A DNA stretch of 64,000 bases from the NCBI RefSeq assembly GCF_035609205.1, contig NZ_CP141184.1, positions 5,463,001 to 5,527,000 of the forward strand, read 5' to 3'. Made by a program: the position numbers and the translations under genes. Positions 44,016-52,311 of this stretch are shown here, piece after piece. Position 1 is the stretch's first letter. Each line of letters starts with the position of its first letter. Source of the stretch: Hymenobacter sp. GOD-10R. Its GTDB lineage: Bacteria > Bacteroidota > Bacteroidia > Cytophagales > Hymenobacteraceae. The notes below the pieces were generated by a model, which ran no database searches, was not told the origin of the DNA, and saw only the letters and a list, made by a program, of their open reading frames with translations.

Positions 44016-44281
44016 CGCGCCGCACCCTACTCATGACCCTAGGTGGCTTGCTCACGGGCTACCTCGCCAGCGGCCAAACGCCCGCCGGTTCTTCCGCCTC
44101 CAATCAGAATATGTTGTTCTGGTTCGTTGCCGGCCTGCTCGCCCTGGTCGTACTCGTGGTGCTCCTGATGGGCTCGATGATGGCCGTGCAGATTCGCCCG
44201 CACTACCAGCAAGGCCAGCCGATACCTAGCCCAACCGGCGAAGCAGTAGCCACCAAAACGAAGGAGGAGGTAGCATGCTAG
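44009..44281 (+). CDS. Small membrane protein resembling the N-terminus of CcoP
   Basis: The 90-residue protein has a signal-like N-terminus (ending LASGQ) and one membrane helix. NQNMLFWFVAGLLALVVLVV and MMAVQIRP parallel the CcoP segments MQTMLFWFLVGLLAFVLLLY and LIIVQMRP encoded next. There is no haem site. It overlaps both neighbours by 7 nt (ATGCTAA and ATGCTAG), so it is a true member of the operon. It may be a duplicated CcoP anchor that occupies the same helix site or helps assembly. Confidence 0.75.
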   Translation: MLTRRTLLMTLGGLLTGYLASGQTPAGSSASNQNMLFWFVAGLLALVVLVVLLMGSMMAVQIRPHYQQGQPIPSPTGEAVATKTKEEVAC

Positions 44282-45162
44282 CTAGTGTAAAATGCAAAAC
44301 CCTCACCGGCGCGGCCCTGCTCACGAGCTACCTAGCTGCCGCGCAATCCTCGGATGCCGCGGCGGCGCCTACTGCCGCGAAGGGCATGGACATGCAGACG
44401 ATGCTCTTCTGGTTCCTGGTAGGTCTGCTGGCTTTCGTGCTGCTGCTCTACGTGTTAGTCGGCGTGCTGATCATCGTACAGATGCGGCCACAGCTCCGCA
44501 AGGTGTACGAAATGCCGACGGTGCAGGCGAGTTGGAGCGGCAAGGTGCTCGGCTTGTTCGTCGGTGACCCGGTGCTGCTGAAAGGCCGCGTAGCCGACGT
44601 CGTTATTGCCGACCACGACTACGATGGCATCCACGAGTTCGACAACGACCTGCCGCCATGGTGGAAATACGGCTTCTACGTGACGATTCTGTTTGCCGGC
44701 GCCTACCTGTTCTACTTCCACGTGTCGAAAACCGGGGAACTGAGCCACGCCGAGTACGAAACCGAAATGAAGCAAGCCGCGCTGCTGGTATCCGCTGGCT
44801 CGGATGATCCGAACAAGCTCACCGACTTCCAGGCCCTGACCGCCGCAGCCGACATCAGCGGTGGCAAGAGCATCTTCACCCAAAACTGCGCGCCTTGCCA
44901 CGGTGCCAATGCCGAGGGGAAAGTTGGCCCAAACCTGACGGACGAATACTGGCTGCACGGCGGCGAAGTCAACCACGTGTATAAGACGGTGAAATTCGGT
45001 GTGCAGGGCAAAGGCATGGTGGCCTGGAAAGGCAAGCTCTCCAGCAAGCAGATTCTACAAGTGTCGTCGTACATCCTGTCGCTGCAAGGCTCGAAGCCCG
45101 CGAATGCGAAGGAGCCGCAAGGCGAAAAAGATCCGTCGGCGACGAAAATCGCGATGCGATAA
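44275..45162 (+). CDS. ccoP: cbb3 oxidase subunit III (CcoP), single haem c
   Basis: The 295-residue protein starts with a signal-like helix, then a membrane helix (about 43-66), a second one (about 130-150; YGFYVTILFAGAYLFYFH) and a C-terminal cytochrome c domain with CAPCHG near 205-210 and GKGMVAW carrying the likely axial methionine. Classical proteobacterial CcoP has two c-type haems; only one CxxCH is present here, as in other Bacteroidota. Cytoplasmic residues PWWKYG before the second helix are typical. It feeds electrons to the CcoNO fusion. Confidence 0.92.
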   Translation: MLASVKCKTLTGAALLTSYLAAAQSSDAAAAPTAAKGMDMQTMLFWFLVGLLAFVLLLYVLVGVLIIVQMRPQLRKVYEMPTVQASWSGKVLGLFVGDPVLLKGRVADVVIADHDYDGIHEFDNDLPPWWKYGFYVTILFAGAYLFYFHVSKTGELSHAEYETEMKQAALLVSAGSDDPNKLTDFQALTAAADISGGKSIFTQNCAPCHGANAEGKVGPNLTDEYWLHGGEVNHVYKTVKFGVQGKGMVAWKGKLSSKQILQVSSYILSLQGSKPANAKEPQGEKDPSATKIAMR

Positions 45163-45180
45163 CTGCCGTGTCGTTCAAGC

Positions 45181-45316
45181 GGGGCGCCTCACCCCCCGGC
45201 CCCCTCTCCGAAAAAGGAGAGGGGGAGCCGAACGATTTGCAGACGATTACACCCGATAGCGCCGCCGTGGCTCCCCCTCTCCTTTTCGGAGAGGGGGCCG
45301 GGGGGTGAGGCGCCCC
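45181..45316. repeat. Large inverted repeat between ccoP and ccoG
   Basis: Arms 45181-45229 (49 nt) and 45269-45316 (48 nt) are complementary except for one base in an A/T run. The arms contain GGGGCGCCTCACCCCCCGG. It begins 18 nt after the ccoP stop and probably limits read-through into ccoG. Confidence 0.8.
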
Positions 45317-45347
45317 GTTAGAACACTAGGTAGGGAAGACATTGCCG

Positions 45348-46751
45348 ATGAGTACCATCACCAAAACCGACGAAACGTTCCGCGACTCTATTGCCACCGT
45401 CGATGCGGCGGGCAAGCGCGTGTGGCTCTACCCCAAGAAGCCCAGCGGGAAACTTTACGATTACCGCAAGTGGGTGAGCTACGGCCTGTTGACGTTGCTG
45501 TTTGCCGGCCCCTGGCTGCGAATTAACGACTTACCGCTGCTCATGCTCAACCTGCCGGCGCGGAAGTTTATCATCTTCGGGCAAATCTTCTGGCCCCAGG
45601 ATTTCTTCGTTCTGCTGCTGGCCTCACTCACGTTCATCGTGTTCGTGATTCTGTTCACGGTGGTGTACGGGCGCGTGTTCTGCGGGTGGGTTTGTCCCCA
45701 AACCATTTTCATGGAAATGGTTTTCCGCCGCATCGAGTACTTCTTCGAAGGCGACGCGCAGAAGCAAAAAGCCCTCGACAAAGCCGATTGGGACTGGAAC
45801 AAGACGTGGCGCAAAACCGGCAAGCACACCGTCTTTCTGCTGCTCTCCTTCCTGATTGCCAACACCTTCCTAGCCTACATCATCGGCAGCGACGAGCTGG
45901 TGAAGATCGTGACCGACGCGCCGAGCAAGCACCTAGGTGGCTTGGCGTCGATGGTGGTATTCACGGGGATTTTTTACGCTGTGTTTGCCAAGTTCCGCGA
46001 GCAGGTGTGCACCATTGCCTGCCCCTACGGTCGCTTGCAGGGCGTAATGCTCGACAAAGACAGCATCGTGGTGGCGTATGATTACAACCGCGGCGAACCC
46101 CGCGAGAAGCTCCGCAAAAATCAGGAGCGCAAAGCCGGCGACTGCATCGACTGCAAACAGTGCGTGCAGGTATGCCCCACCGGCATCGACATCCGTAACG
46201 GCACCCAGCTCGAATGCGTGAACTGCACGGCCTGCATCGACGCCTGCAACAGCATCATGGACCTGATCGAAAAGCCGCACGGCCTGATCCGCTACGACTC
46301 CGAAAACCACATCGCCGCCAACACCAAGTTCCGCGTCACGGGCCGCATCAAAGCCTACTCTGGCGTGCTGGTGGTGTTGCTCGGGGTACTGGTGACGCTG
46401 CTCGTAACGCGCTCCAACGTGGAAGCCACCGTGTTGCGCACGCCGGGCCAGCTGTTCCAGAAAACCGACCACGGCACCATCACCAACCTCTACAATATCT
46501 CGGTCATCAACAAGACCAACTGCCCCTACCCCATCACGCTGAAAGTGCTGGAACCCGCCGGCGGCAAAATCTCCCTGGTGGGCACCGATGGCCTGAAGCT
46601 GCCCGCGCAAGGCATCACGGAAGGCGTGTTCTTCGCCGAACTACCCAAAACCGCCCTGCGCCTGACCAGCAACCAGATCCGCATTGGCGTCTTCAGCCAA
46701 GGCAAACTGATTACGGAAGAAAAAACCAAGTTTCTGGCTCCCGCTCGGTAG
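45348..46751 (+). CDS. ccoG: cbb3 oxidase accessory protein CcoG (polyferredoxin-like)
   Basis: The 467-residue membrane protein has helices near 45-65, 85-110, 165-185, 200-220 and 340-362, the CGWVCPQT motif, a CxxxCP motif in CTIACPYG, and two ferredoxin-like clusters in CIDCKQCVQVCPTGID and CVNCTACIDACN. The C-terminal 100 residues form a periplasmic Ig-like IG_9 domain. CcoG is a cupric reductase that supplies Cu(I) for oxidase assembly. The ATG at 45348 is used; a TTG six bases upstream would add two residues. Confidence 0.93.
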   Translation: MSTITKTDETFRDSIATVDAAGKRVWLYPKKPSGKLYDYRKWVSYGLLTLLFAGPWLRINDLPLLMLNLPARKFIIFGQIFWPQDFFVLLLASLTFIVFVILFTVVYGRVFCGWVCPQTIFMEMVFRRIEYFFEGDAQKQKALDKADWDWNKTWRKTGKHTVFLLLSFLIANTFLAYIIGSDELVKIVTDAPSKHLGGLASMVVFTGIFYAVFAKFREQVCTIACPYGRLQGVMLDKDSIVVAYDYNRGEPREKLRKNQERKAGDCIDCKQCVQVCPTGIDIRNGTQLECVNCTACIDACNSIMDLIEKPHGLIRYDSENHIAANTKFRVTGRIKAYSGVLVVLLGVLVTLLVTRSNVEATVLRTPGQLFQKTDHGTITNLYNISVINKTNCPYPITLKVLEPAGGKISLVGTDGLKLPAQGITEGVFFAELPKTALRLTSNQIRIGVFSQGKLITEEKTKFLAPAR

Positions 46752-46758
46752 CCGTCCG

Positions 46759-46885
46759 CCGGTCCGACGCCCTAGGCGTCCGACCGGTTGCCGCCCGAAC
46801 GAAACGTGAGAACGGCCGTCGTGCACCTAGCTCGTGCAGGCGTCCGCAGCCGACAACCGGTCGGACACCTAGGGCGTCGGACCGG
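46759..46885. repeat. BIME-like repeat pair, copy 3 (transposase-free)
   Basis: Canonical unit 46759-46787 and inverted unit 46857-46885 (one base change) lie between ccoG and ccoH without a transposase gene. The interior differs in sequence from the other two copies, but keeps TTGCCGCC next to the left unit. Confidence 0.85.
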
Positions 46886-46979
46886 CGGGTGCGCGTTGTG
46901 CCAGCGCATCGTTCAACGATACCAACCGGCCGACTGCCGCCGTCGGGCCAGAGCAGATTGAACAAGTACCATAACTAGA

Positions 46980-47459
46980 ATGATCATGACGCCTGCTACC
47001 AATCCTCAACCCACCCGCACGCTCTGGCCCTACGCCATCGTGGCGGTGTTCGTGCTGTTCATGTCCTACATCGGCTTCATGGTGAGCAAGGCTCTGCACA
47101 CCAGCGTCGACCTGATCAGCCCCGACTACTACCAGCAGGAGCTAGCCTACCAGCAGCGCATGGAATCGGTGGCCCGCACGGCGGCGTTGCCCGTGGCCGT
47201 GGCCATCACGCACGAAGCGGCGGTTTCGCAGCTCCACTTGCAGCTGCCACCCTCGTTTGCAGGCAAGCGCCTCGTAGGGCAAATCCACTGCTTCCGCCCT
47301 TCCGACCTGAAGCTCGATTTCACCTTGCCGCTGCAACCTAGCCCGGACCTAGCCCAGCGCATCAGCACCCAGAAAATGGCCCGCGGCTTCTGGCGCGTCC
47401 GCGTAGATTTCACCGCGGATGGACAGGCGTATTTTGTGGAGAAGGATTTGACGATTTAG
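46980..47459 (+). CDS. ccoH: FixH-family cbb3 assembly protein
   Basis: The 159-residue protein has one N-terminal membrane helix (about 17-37; WPYAIVAVFVLFMSYIGFMV) and a periplasmic beta domain with the family motif LISPDYYQQELAYQQRM and a closing GFWRVRVDFTADGQAYF. FixH/CcoH associates with the oxidase during assembly. It is separated from ccoG by 228 nt that contain a BIME-like repeat, so it may depend on a separate promoter or on read-through. A second ATG six bases downstream is an equal choice. Confidence 0.9.
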   Translation: MIMTPATNPQPTRTLWPYAIVAVFVLFMSYIGFMVSKALHTSVDLISPDYYQQELAYQQRMESVARTAALPVAVAITHEAAVSQLHLQLPPSFAGKRLVGQIHCFRPSDLKLDFTLPLQPSPDLAQRISTQKMARGFWRVRVDFTADGQAYFVEKDLTI

Positions 47460-47614
47460 GTGTGTTGTAGCTGGGTGCTACTGCACTATTCGACCGAGGC
47501 GTTTGCCTTGTACCTAGCTTTTCTCAGCCGGCACCAGCCTCTTGTATCTAGCTCAGGAATAGGCTAGTTTGCGCTGCGCCTCAACGCCGAGGCCGGGTCA
47601 ACACTATCAGGCAA

Positions 47615-48349
47615 ATGGCAATTCGTTGGTTGTTCGTACTCCTGCTGTTCACCACCGCATGCTTTGGGCAGGAACAAGTCTCAAAAAAAACCTTTCCCGA
47701 AATAGCCCTCACCAACCAGATTGCTTTTGCGGACCCGCAATATGATCAGCCCCGCTTTTCGTGTGGCTTTCTGCTCAAGCACCAGAACGACACGTTTGCA
47801 GTTACCGCCAAACACCTTCTGAAGGTGATTAAGCCCAAGGGCATGAAGGCGGTTTCGTTCGGGAATAGTGTCAAATCCTGGTCGTTGTTCCCGCTGCCGG
47901 ATAAGGCGCGCAGTGTAGTTACCAACCGCTTATTGAACGAGAACAAAGCCGAGTCGTTAGAAGCCAAAGCAACCTACGACCAGGACTGGCTGGTGTTCTC
48001 GCTTCAGTCGAACCACTCCGGCATCAAGCCGCTGGAGGCTCGCACCACGCCGTTGCAGCCGGGCGAGAAGCTGTACGTAGTGGGCTGGACGCGCCACATG
48101 GACAGCGGCCCGCAACGGGTGTATGAGTTCGAATACTACAAAACGATAGATAATCGGATTCTCGTAAAAGACGTCGTGGTCCCCGAGCAATTCGGCGGGC
48201 TGAGCGGCGCCCCACTGGTCGACGAACAAGGCCAAGTGGTAGGCATTGTCTCCAACGGCACGGTCGATCCGACGTCGGGCAAAAAGTACTTCTCCCCTTG
48301 CGCCGTATCGGGGCTTCTGTCCTTCCTCGACACCTATCAAAAGAAGTAG
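47615..48349 (+). CDS. Secreted trypsin-like serine peptidase
   Basis: The 244-residue protein has a signal peptide (about 1-18). A chymotrypsin-fold triad can be read as His67 in FAVTAKHLL, Asp124 in YDQDWLVFSL and Ser197 in GGLSGAPLVD, followed by GQVVGIVSNG. The strand just after the serine matches DegP-like peptidases, but no PDZ domain is present. It probably acts in the periplasm. It stands alone between ccoH and a strong terminator. Confidence 0.8.
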   Translation: MAIRWLFVLLLFTTACFGQEQVSKKTFPEIALTNQIAFADPQYDQPRFSCGFLLKHQNDTFAVTAKHLLKVIKPKGMKAVSFGNSVKSWSLFPLPDKARSVVTNRLLNENKAESLEAKATYDQDWLVFSLQSNHSGIKPLEARTTPLQPGEKLYVVGWTRHMDSGPQRVYEFEYYKTIDNRILVKDVVVPEQFGGLSGAPLVDEQGQVVGIVSNGTVDPTSGKKYFSPCAVSGLLSFLDTYQKK

Positions 48350-48397
48350 AAAAGCCACACGCTTACCCTCCTCAAAAGCCATTGCTGCTAATGCAAC

Positions 48398-48444
48398 ACC
48401 GCCCCGCCAGAACCTCCTGATTGAGAAGGTTCCGGCGGGGCGGT
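48398..48444 (+). terminator. Strong terminator after the peptidase gene
   Basis: An 18-bp stem (48398-48415 with 48427-48444, one G-U pair) is followed by TTCTTTG. It lies between convergent genes. Confidence 0.8.
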
Positions 48445-48572
48445 TCTTTGTATGTGCTTGCTACAGGTTGCGGTAGCTGCTGGTGGATAGGCTGCGTGCG
48501 CCTCGTCCGTTCCTCATGGCGCGGGGTACGCAGCCCCTTCCTAGCTGGCGGGCAGCCGATACCCTAGCTTCC

Positions 48573-49433
48573 TTAGTCGCGGTGCAGGTGCTTGATGATG
48601 GCAATAACGTCTTCGTCGCCCAGGGTGGGCGCGGCTTGCTGGAAGGACTCATGGACTGTCTCGCCCAGGGGCGTGTTCAGGCCTTCGGCTTTGGCCAGGC
48701 GCAGGTCTTTGGCTAGGTGCTTCAGGGCAAAGGCGGCTTGGAAGTTATCGGCCATGATGGTGTCGCCCTTGATCTTTGCGTACACGTTGCTCATGGCGCC
48801 GTTGCCGATGATGGTCTGCATGTCCTCGGGTTTCAGGCCGTGCTGCTGGGCGAAGAGGAAGGTTTCGGCCAAGCCCTGCGTGTGGATGCCCAGCAAGGTG
48901 TTGATGGCGAGCTTGGCCAGGTTGCCCTTGCCGACCGGGCCGAGGTGCAGCGCGAGCTTACCTAGGTGCTCAAAGAGCGGCTGGGCCTGTTGGAAGGCCG
49001 GCTCGTCGCCGCCCACCATAATCACCAGTTGGCCGCTTTCCGCCTGCTTCACGCTGCCCGAAACCGGCGCATCGAGGTAGGTGTGGCCTTTCTGTTGGCT
49101 GAGGGTGGCCATTTCCTGGCTAATGCCGGGCGACACGGTGCTCATATTGATAAGCAGCTTGCCACTGGATTCGGCGGTTAGCAGGCCGTCGGGGCCGGTG
49201 AACAGGTCGCGCACGGCCTGATCGTCGGATACCATCAGGAACACCACGTCGGCTTGCTGCACCAAGGCAGCCGGCGAATCGGCGGGGGTGGCACCGGCGG
49301 CGCGCAGGGCTTCTTCTTTGTCTTTGCTGCGGTTATAGACGGCAACCGGGTAGCCCGCCTCGAGCAGGCGGCGCGACATCGGGGTACCCATCGTGCCGAG
49401 GCCAATCCAGCCTAGTTGGGGTTGTGAGCTCAT
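48573..49433 (-). CDS. NAD(P)-dependent beta-hydroxyacid dehydrogenase
   Basis: The 286-residue protein belongs to the 3-hydroxyisobutyrate dehydrogenase/tartronate semialdehyde reductase family. It shows GLGTMGTPM (cofactor), INMSTVSP, the substrate loop DAPVSGSVKQAESGQL, and the catalytic lysine in LAKLAINTLL. An asparagine and arginine after the second strand (YNRSKDK) suggest NADPH. The glyoxylate/succinic semialdehyde reductase subgroup is most likely. The TTG at 49439 is rejected for the ATG at 49433. Confidence 0.87.
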   Translation of the reverse strand: MSSQPQLGWIGLGTMGTPMSRRLLEAGYPVAVYNRSKDKEEALRAAGATPADSPAALVQQADVVFLMVSDDQAVRDLFTGPDGLLTAESSGKLLINMSTVSPGISQEMATLSQQKGHTYLDAPVSGSVKQAESGQLVIMVGGDEPAFQQAQPLFEHLGKLALHLGPVGKGNLAKLAINTLLGIHTQGLAETFLFAQQHGLKPEDMQTIIGNGAMSNVYAKIKGDTIMADNFQAAFALKHLAKDLRLAKAEGLNTPLGETVHESFQQAAPTLGDEDVIAIIKHLHRD

Positions 49434-49657
49434 GTGCAAGAGTTGAGTGAGGTAAATAAGAATGCGGTATTGCTATACCACCTAGGTTGGAATTGGTTGG
49501 CTGGTGGGGCGGGAATGCCGCGACTTATTCGGCGAGTAGTAGCGCTGGAAAGTGGCCTAGGTCTCGCTGCACTAGCCACAACGAGCAGCCTGATCCTGTA
49601 TGTTTGTGCTGCTTTTAGCCTCCTTGCAGCACCCGCATCTTTCCCTTTTCTCGCTTA

Positions 49658-51220
49658 ATGGCCCGTTCTATTCTGCTCCGCGTCGCGTTACTTTTTATTC
49701 TGTGCCAGTTGGGCTACACTGCCCAAGCCGGTTCCGGCTTTGCCGACCTCAAACCTGGCCCGCACGGCGTGGGCTTCCGCGTGGTGCAGCAGTACGATTA
49801 TGCACGCTCCTACCGGGATAAAACCGATTTGGTCACTGGCAAACCCTACGCAGGCGAACAGGCACGACCGATGCAAACCTTGGTGTGGTACCCGGCTCAG
49901 AAAACAGGCACACCCCTGCGTTACGCCGATTACATGCGCACGGAAGCTACCGACGAAGTATTGGGGCGGACGGAGGCCGAAGTAGCCGCATTTATGGATG
50001 GCCGACGCCAATGGGCCACTGCTAGGCTAGGTGCCAAACAAGCGCAAGCCATGCTCGCGCAGCGCATGTGGGCCGTGCCCAATGCCCCAGCCACGACTGG
50101 CAAATTCCCGGTGGTTATTTACGCCGCCGGCGGTGGCGGGGTGGCACACGAAGCAGCCGACCTGTGCGAATACCTCGCCAGCCACGGCTACGTGGTGCTG
50201 GCCAGCCGCAGCCTAGGTACGCGCACGAGCCTCATGAACTTCGACCAAGAAGGTCTCGCCACCCAAGCCCGCGACATTCAGTTCCTACTTTCCTACGCGC
50301 ACACCCTGCCGCAAGCCGACATGACCCACGTGGCCGCCGCTGGCTGGAGCTGGGGTGGCCTAGCCAATGTTTTGGCCGCCTCCCAAGACGCACGCATTGA
50401 CGCGCTAGTTAGCTTCGATGGCACCCAGCATAAGGATAATACTGTAGCCGTGTCCCGCATGCGCCTCACCGTGCCGTGGCTGTACGTGCAGCGCCGCCCC
50501 GAATCGGTGCGGGAACTCAGCGCTAATGACATGGAAACCTCGTCTATCCTGCTCAATGAGGCCAAGTACGCCGACCTGTACCACGTCGTCATGAACCCCA
50601 TGGAGCATCTAGATTTCTCGACCCTAGCTCTGCGCGTGGCCCAGCCCGACCACTTCACGGAGTATTCCCGGGCTGAAGTGGAAACTGCCTATCATTGGAC
50701 CTGCCGCTACACGTTAGAATTCTTGAATGCCACGCTGAAGGGCAACGCTGCTGGCCGCCAGTTTCTTGACCGCACCCCCGCGCAAAATGGCGTCTCGCCC
50801 CATATGGCCCGGCTATACCACCTCCCGGCGCAGACTGACCTCGTACCCACGCAAGCCGGTTTTGCGGCGGCATTAGCCCAGCAAGGCTTCGCCTACGCCC
50901 TGGAAGTCTACCGCCGGATGCAGCAGCAAGATCCCACGTTTGTCCTGCCGGAAAGCGCCCTTAATACCTGGGGCTACCAGCTGATGCGCGACGCACACGA
51001 CCTGCCCGCCGCCCTTGCCATCTTCCGCCTCGGCACGGCGCTCTACCCCGGCAGCTTCAACCTCTTCGACAGCCTCGGGGAAGCCGATGAAAACAACCAC
51101 GACCCGGCCACAGCCATCCAGCACTACCGCCGCTCCTTAGAGCTGAACCCGCAGAACAGCAATGCACGGCAACGCCTGCAAGCACTAGGCGCCCCCGCGC
51201 CGAGTACATCTGCTAACTAG
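49658..51220 (+). CDS. Secreted alpha/beta hydrolase with C-terminal TPR region
   Basis: The 520-residue protein has a signal peptide (about 1-24, ending AQA). A dienelactone-hydrolase-like fold follows, with FPVVIYAAGGGG, the nucleophile elbow GWSWGG and a histidine in NPMEHLDFS. Residues about 400-515 contain tetratricopeptide-like helices (FNLFDSLGEADENNHDPATAIQHYRRSLELNPQN). It is probably a periplasmic esterase or lipase that interacts with a partner through the TPR part. The 437-nt tract between the divergent neighbour and the start of SafE contains no other gene besides this one. Confidence 0.82.
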   Translation: MARSILLRVALLFILCQLGYTAQAGSGFADLKPGPHGVGFRVVQQYDYARSYRDKTDLVTGKPYAGEQARPMQTLVWYPAQKTGTPLRYADYMRTEATDEVLGRTEAEVAAFMDGRRQWATARLGAKQAQAMLAQRMWAVPNAPATTGKFPVVIYAAGGGGVAHEAADLCEYLASHGYVVLASRSLGTRTSLMNFDQEGLATQARDIQFLLSYAHTLPQADMTHVAAAGWSWGGLANVLAASQDARIDALVSFDGTQHKDNTVAVSRMRLTVPWLYVQRRPESVRELSANDMETSSILLNEAKYADLYHVVMNPMEHLDFSTLALRVAQPDHFTEYSRAEVETAYHWTCRYTLEFLNATLKGNAAGRQFLDRTPAQNGVSPHMARLYHLPAQTDLVPTQAGFAAALAQQGFAYALEVYRRMQQQDPTFVLPESALNTWGYQLMRDAHDLPAALAIFRLGTALYPGSFNLFDSLGEADENNHDPATAIQHYRRSLELNPQNSNARQRLQALGAPAPSTSAN

Positions 51221-51286
51221 GTAGCGTCCTGACTAGTTGGAGCTGGTCACCTAGCTGCGGCTTACTTCTTTGCCGACTACCACCTC

Positions 51287-51353
51287 CTGGGTAAATGTCA
51301 TGATAGCCGACTGACTTTTGTCATGTCGGCTCTTTTGTTGGCTGCCGTACTTG
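51287..51353 (+). promoter_or_regulatory. Paired operators before the SafE-like gene (weak member)
   Basis: CTGGGT-AAAT-GTCATG (51287-51302, degenerate) and ACTGAC-TTTT-GTCATG (51310-51325) are 23 bp apart. TACTTG (51348-51353) lies near the position expected for the -7 element, one base short of consensus. The ATG is 28 nt further, as for ccoNO. Confidence 0.5.
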
Positions 51354-51381
51354 CCTCCCAATTCAAGCACCTCCTTCACCG

Positions 51382-52116
51382 ATGCTCTGGGCAGGTTTTC
51401 TTTTTGGGCTTTTAGGAAGTTTTCACTGCGTGGGCATGTGCGGTGCTATTGCGCTGGCGCTGCCCGGCCGTCTGGATGCTGCCTCGCCTAACTGGCACTA
51501 CCTAGGTGGTCGTCTGCTCTACAACCTAGGTCGCATCACGACTTACACGGTGCTCGGCGCGGGGGCAGGTTTAGTGGGTCAAACCCTGCGGCTGGCGGGT
51601 TGGCAGCAAAGCTTGTCTATCGTATCGGGCTTGCTGATTCTGGTGCTGGTAGTGGTGCCGGAGCGTCACACGAGTCGCGTCGCTGCAGCCGTTGGCCTTG
51701 ATCGGCCGCTGGCCTGGCTGAAGCAAACGCTGGCGTATCTGTTTCAGCAGGCGTCGCCCGGCGCGTTGTACCTCACCGGCGTGCTGAATGGGTTGCTGCC
51801 TTGCGGCCTCGTGTACCTAGCCTTGGCGGGTGCGCTCAGTGCGCCGGGCCTAGGTGGATCGGCTAGCTATATGCTGCTCTTCGGCCTCGGCACACTGCCC
51901 TTGATGCTGGGTTTGTCGCTCACTGGTCGGCTGGTGCCGATGCTGTGGCGGGCCCGCATGCGCCAAGCCGTGCCGTATGTGGCTTCGCTGATGGCGGTGC
52001 TGTTCATCGTGCGGGGGCTGGGGCTAGGTATTCCGTACCTGAGTCCGCAGCTGAGTGCGCCTACCGCGCAAGCCGCTCAACCTCAACTACCTCCCACCGT
52101 GCATTACTGTCGCTAA
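51382..52116 (+). CDS. SafE/UreH-like membrane protein of the cbb3 cluster
   Basis: The 244-residue protein has about six membrane helices and the motif FHCVGMCGA (residues 14-22) typical of the cytochrome biogenesis/SafE family PF13386, plus a second half with LTGVLNGLLPCGLVYLAL. The two cysteine-containing motifs suggest metal or thiol handling. In many Bacteroidota this gene follows ccoGH and is thought to help copper delivery to the oxidase. Its upstream region carries a weaker form of the paired operators, which ties it to the same regulon. Confidence 0.85.
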   Translation: MLWAGFLFGLLGSFHCVGMCGAIALALPGRLDAASPNWHYLGGRLLYNLGRITTYTVLGAGAGLVGQTLRLAGWQQSLSIVSGLLILVLVVVPERHTSRVAAAVGLDRPLAWLKQTLAYLFQQASPGALYLTGVLNGLLPCGLVYLALAGALSAPGLGGSASYMLLFGLGTLPLMLGLSLTGRLVPMLWRARMRQAVPYVASLMAVLFIVRGLGLGIPYLSPQLSAPTAQAAQPQLPPTVHYCR

Positions 52117-52311
52117 CTCCTCTGATTCGAGGCTGAAGGCAACCGGCCGATACTGTTGAAAAGAAACGCAACTCCAAGCCGTGCCCAAGACCTTTTTAAC
52201 GCTAGCAGTCGGATGCCTTTGGCCTCGAACCAGAAGAGCCGCATACCTACCCTTCCCTCTCGACTTCACCGGCACTCCGAACGCCGCTACCGCTTACTAT
52301 CAACTCCTTCC

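Noticed and set aside
46214..46978. A 254-codon ORF overlapping ccoG and the repeat
   Set aside because: It is out of frame with ccoG, runs through the BIME-like repeat and has an arginine/histidine-rich composition typical of shadow frames.
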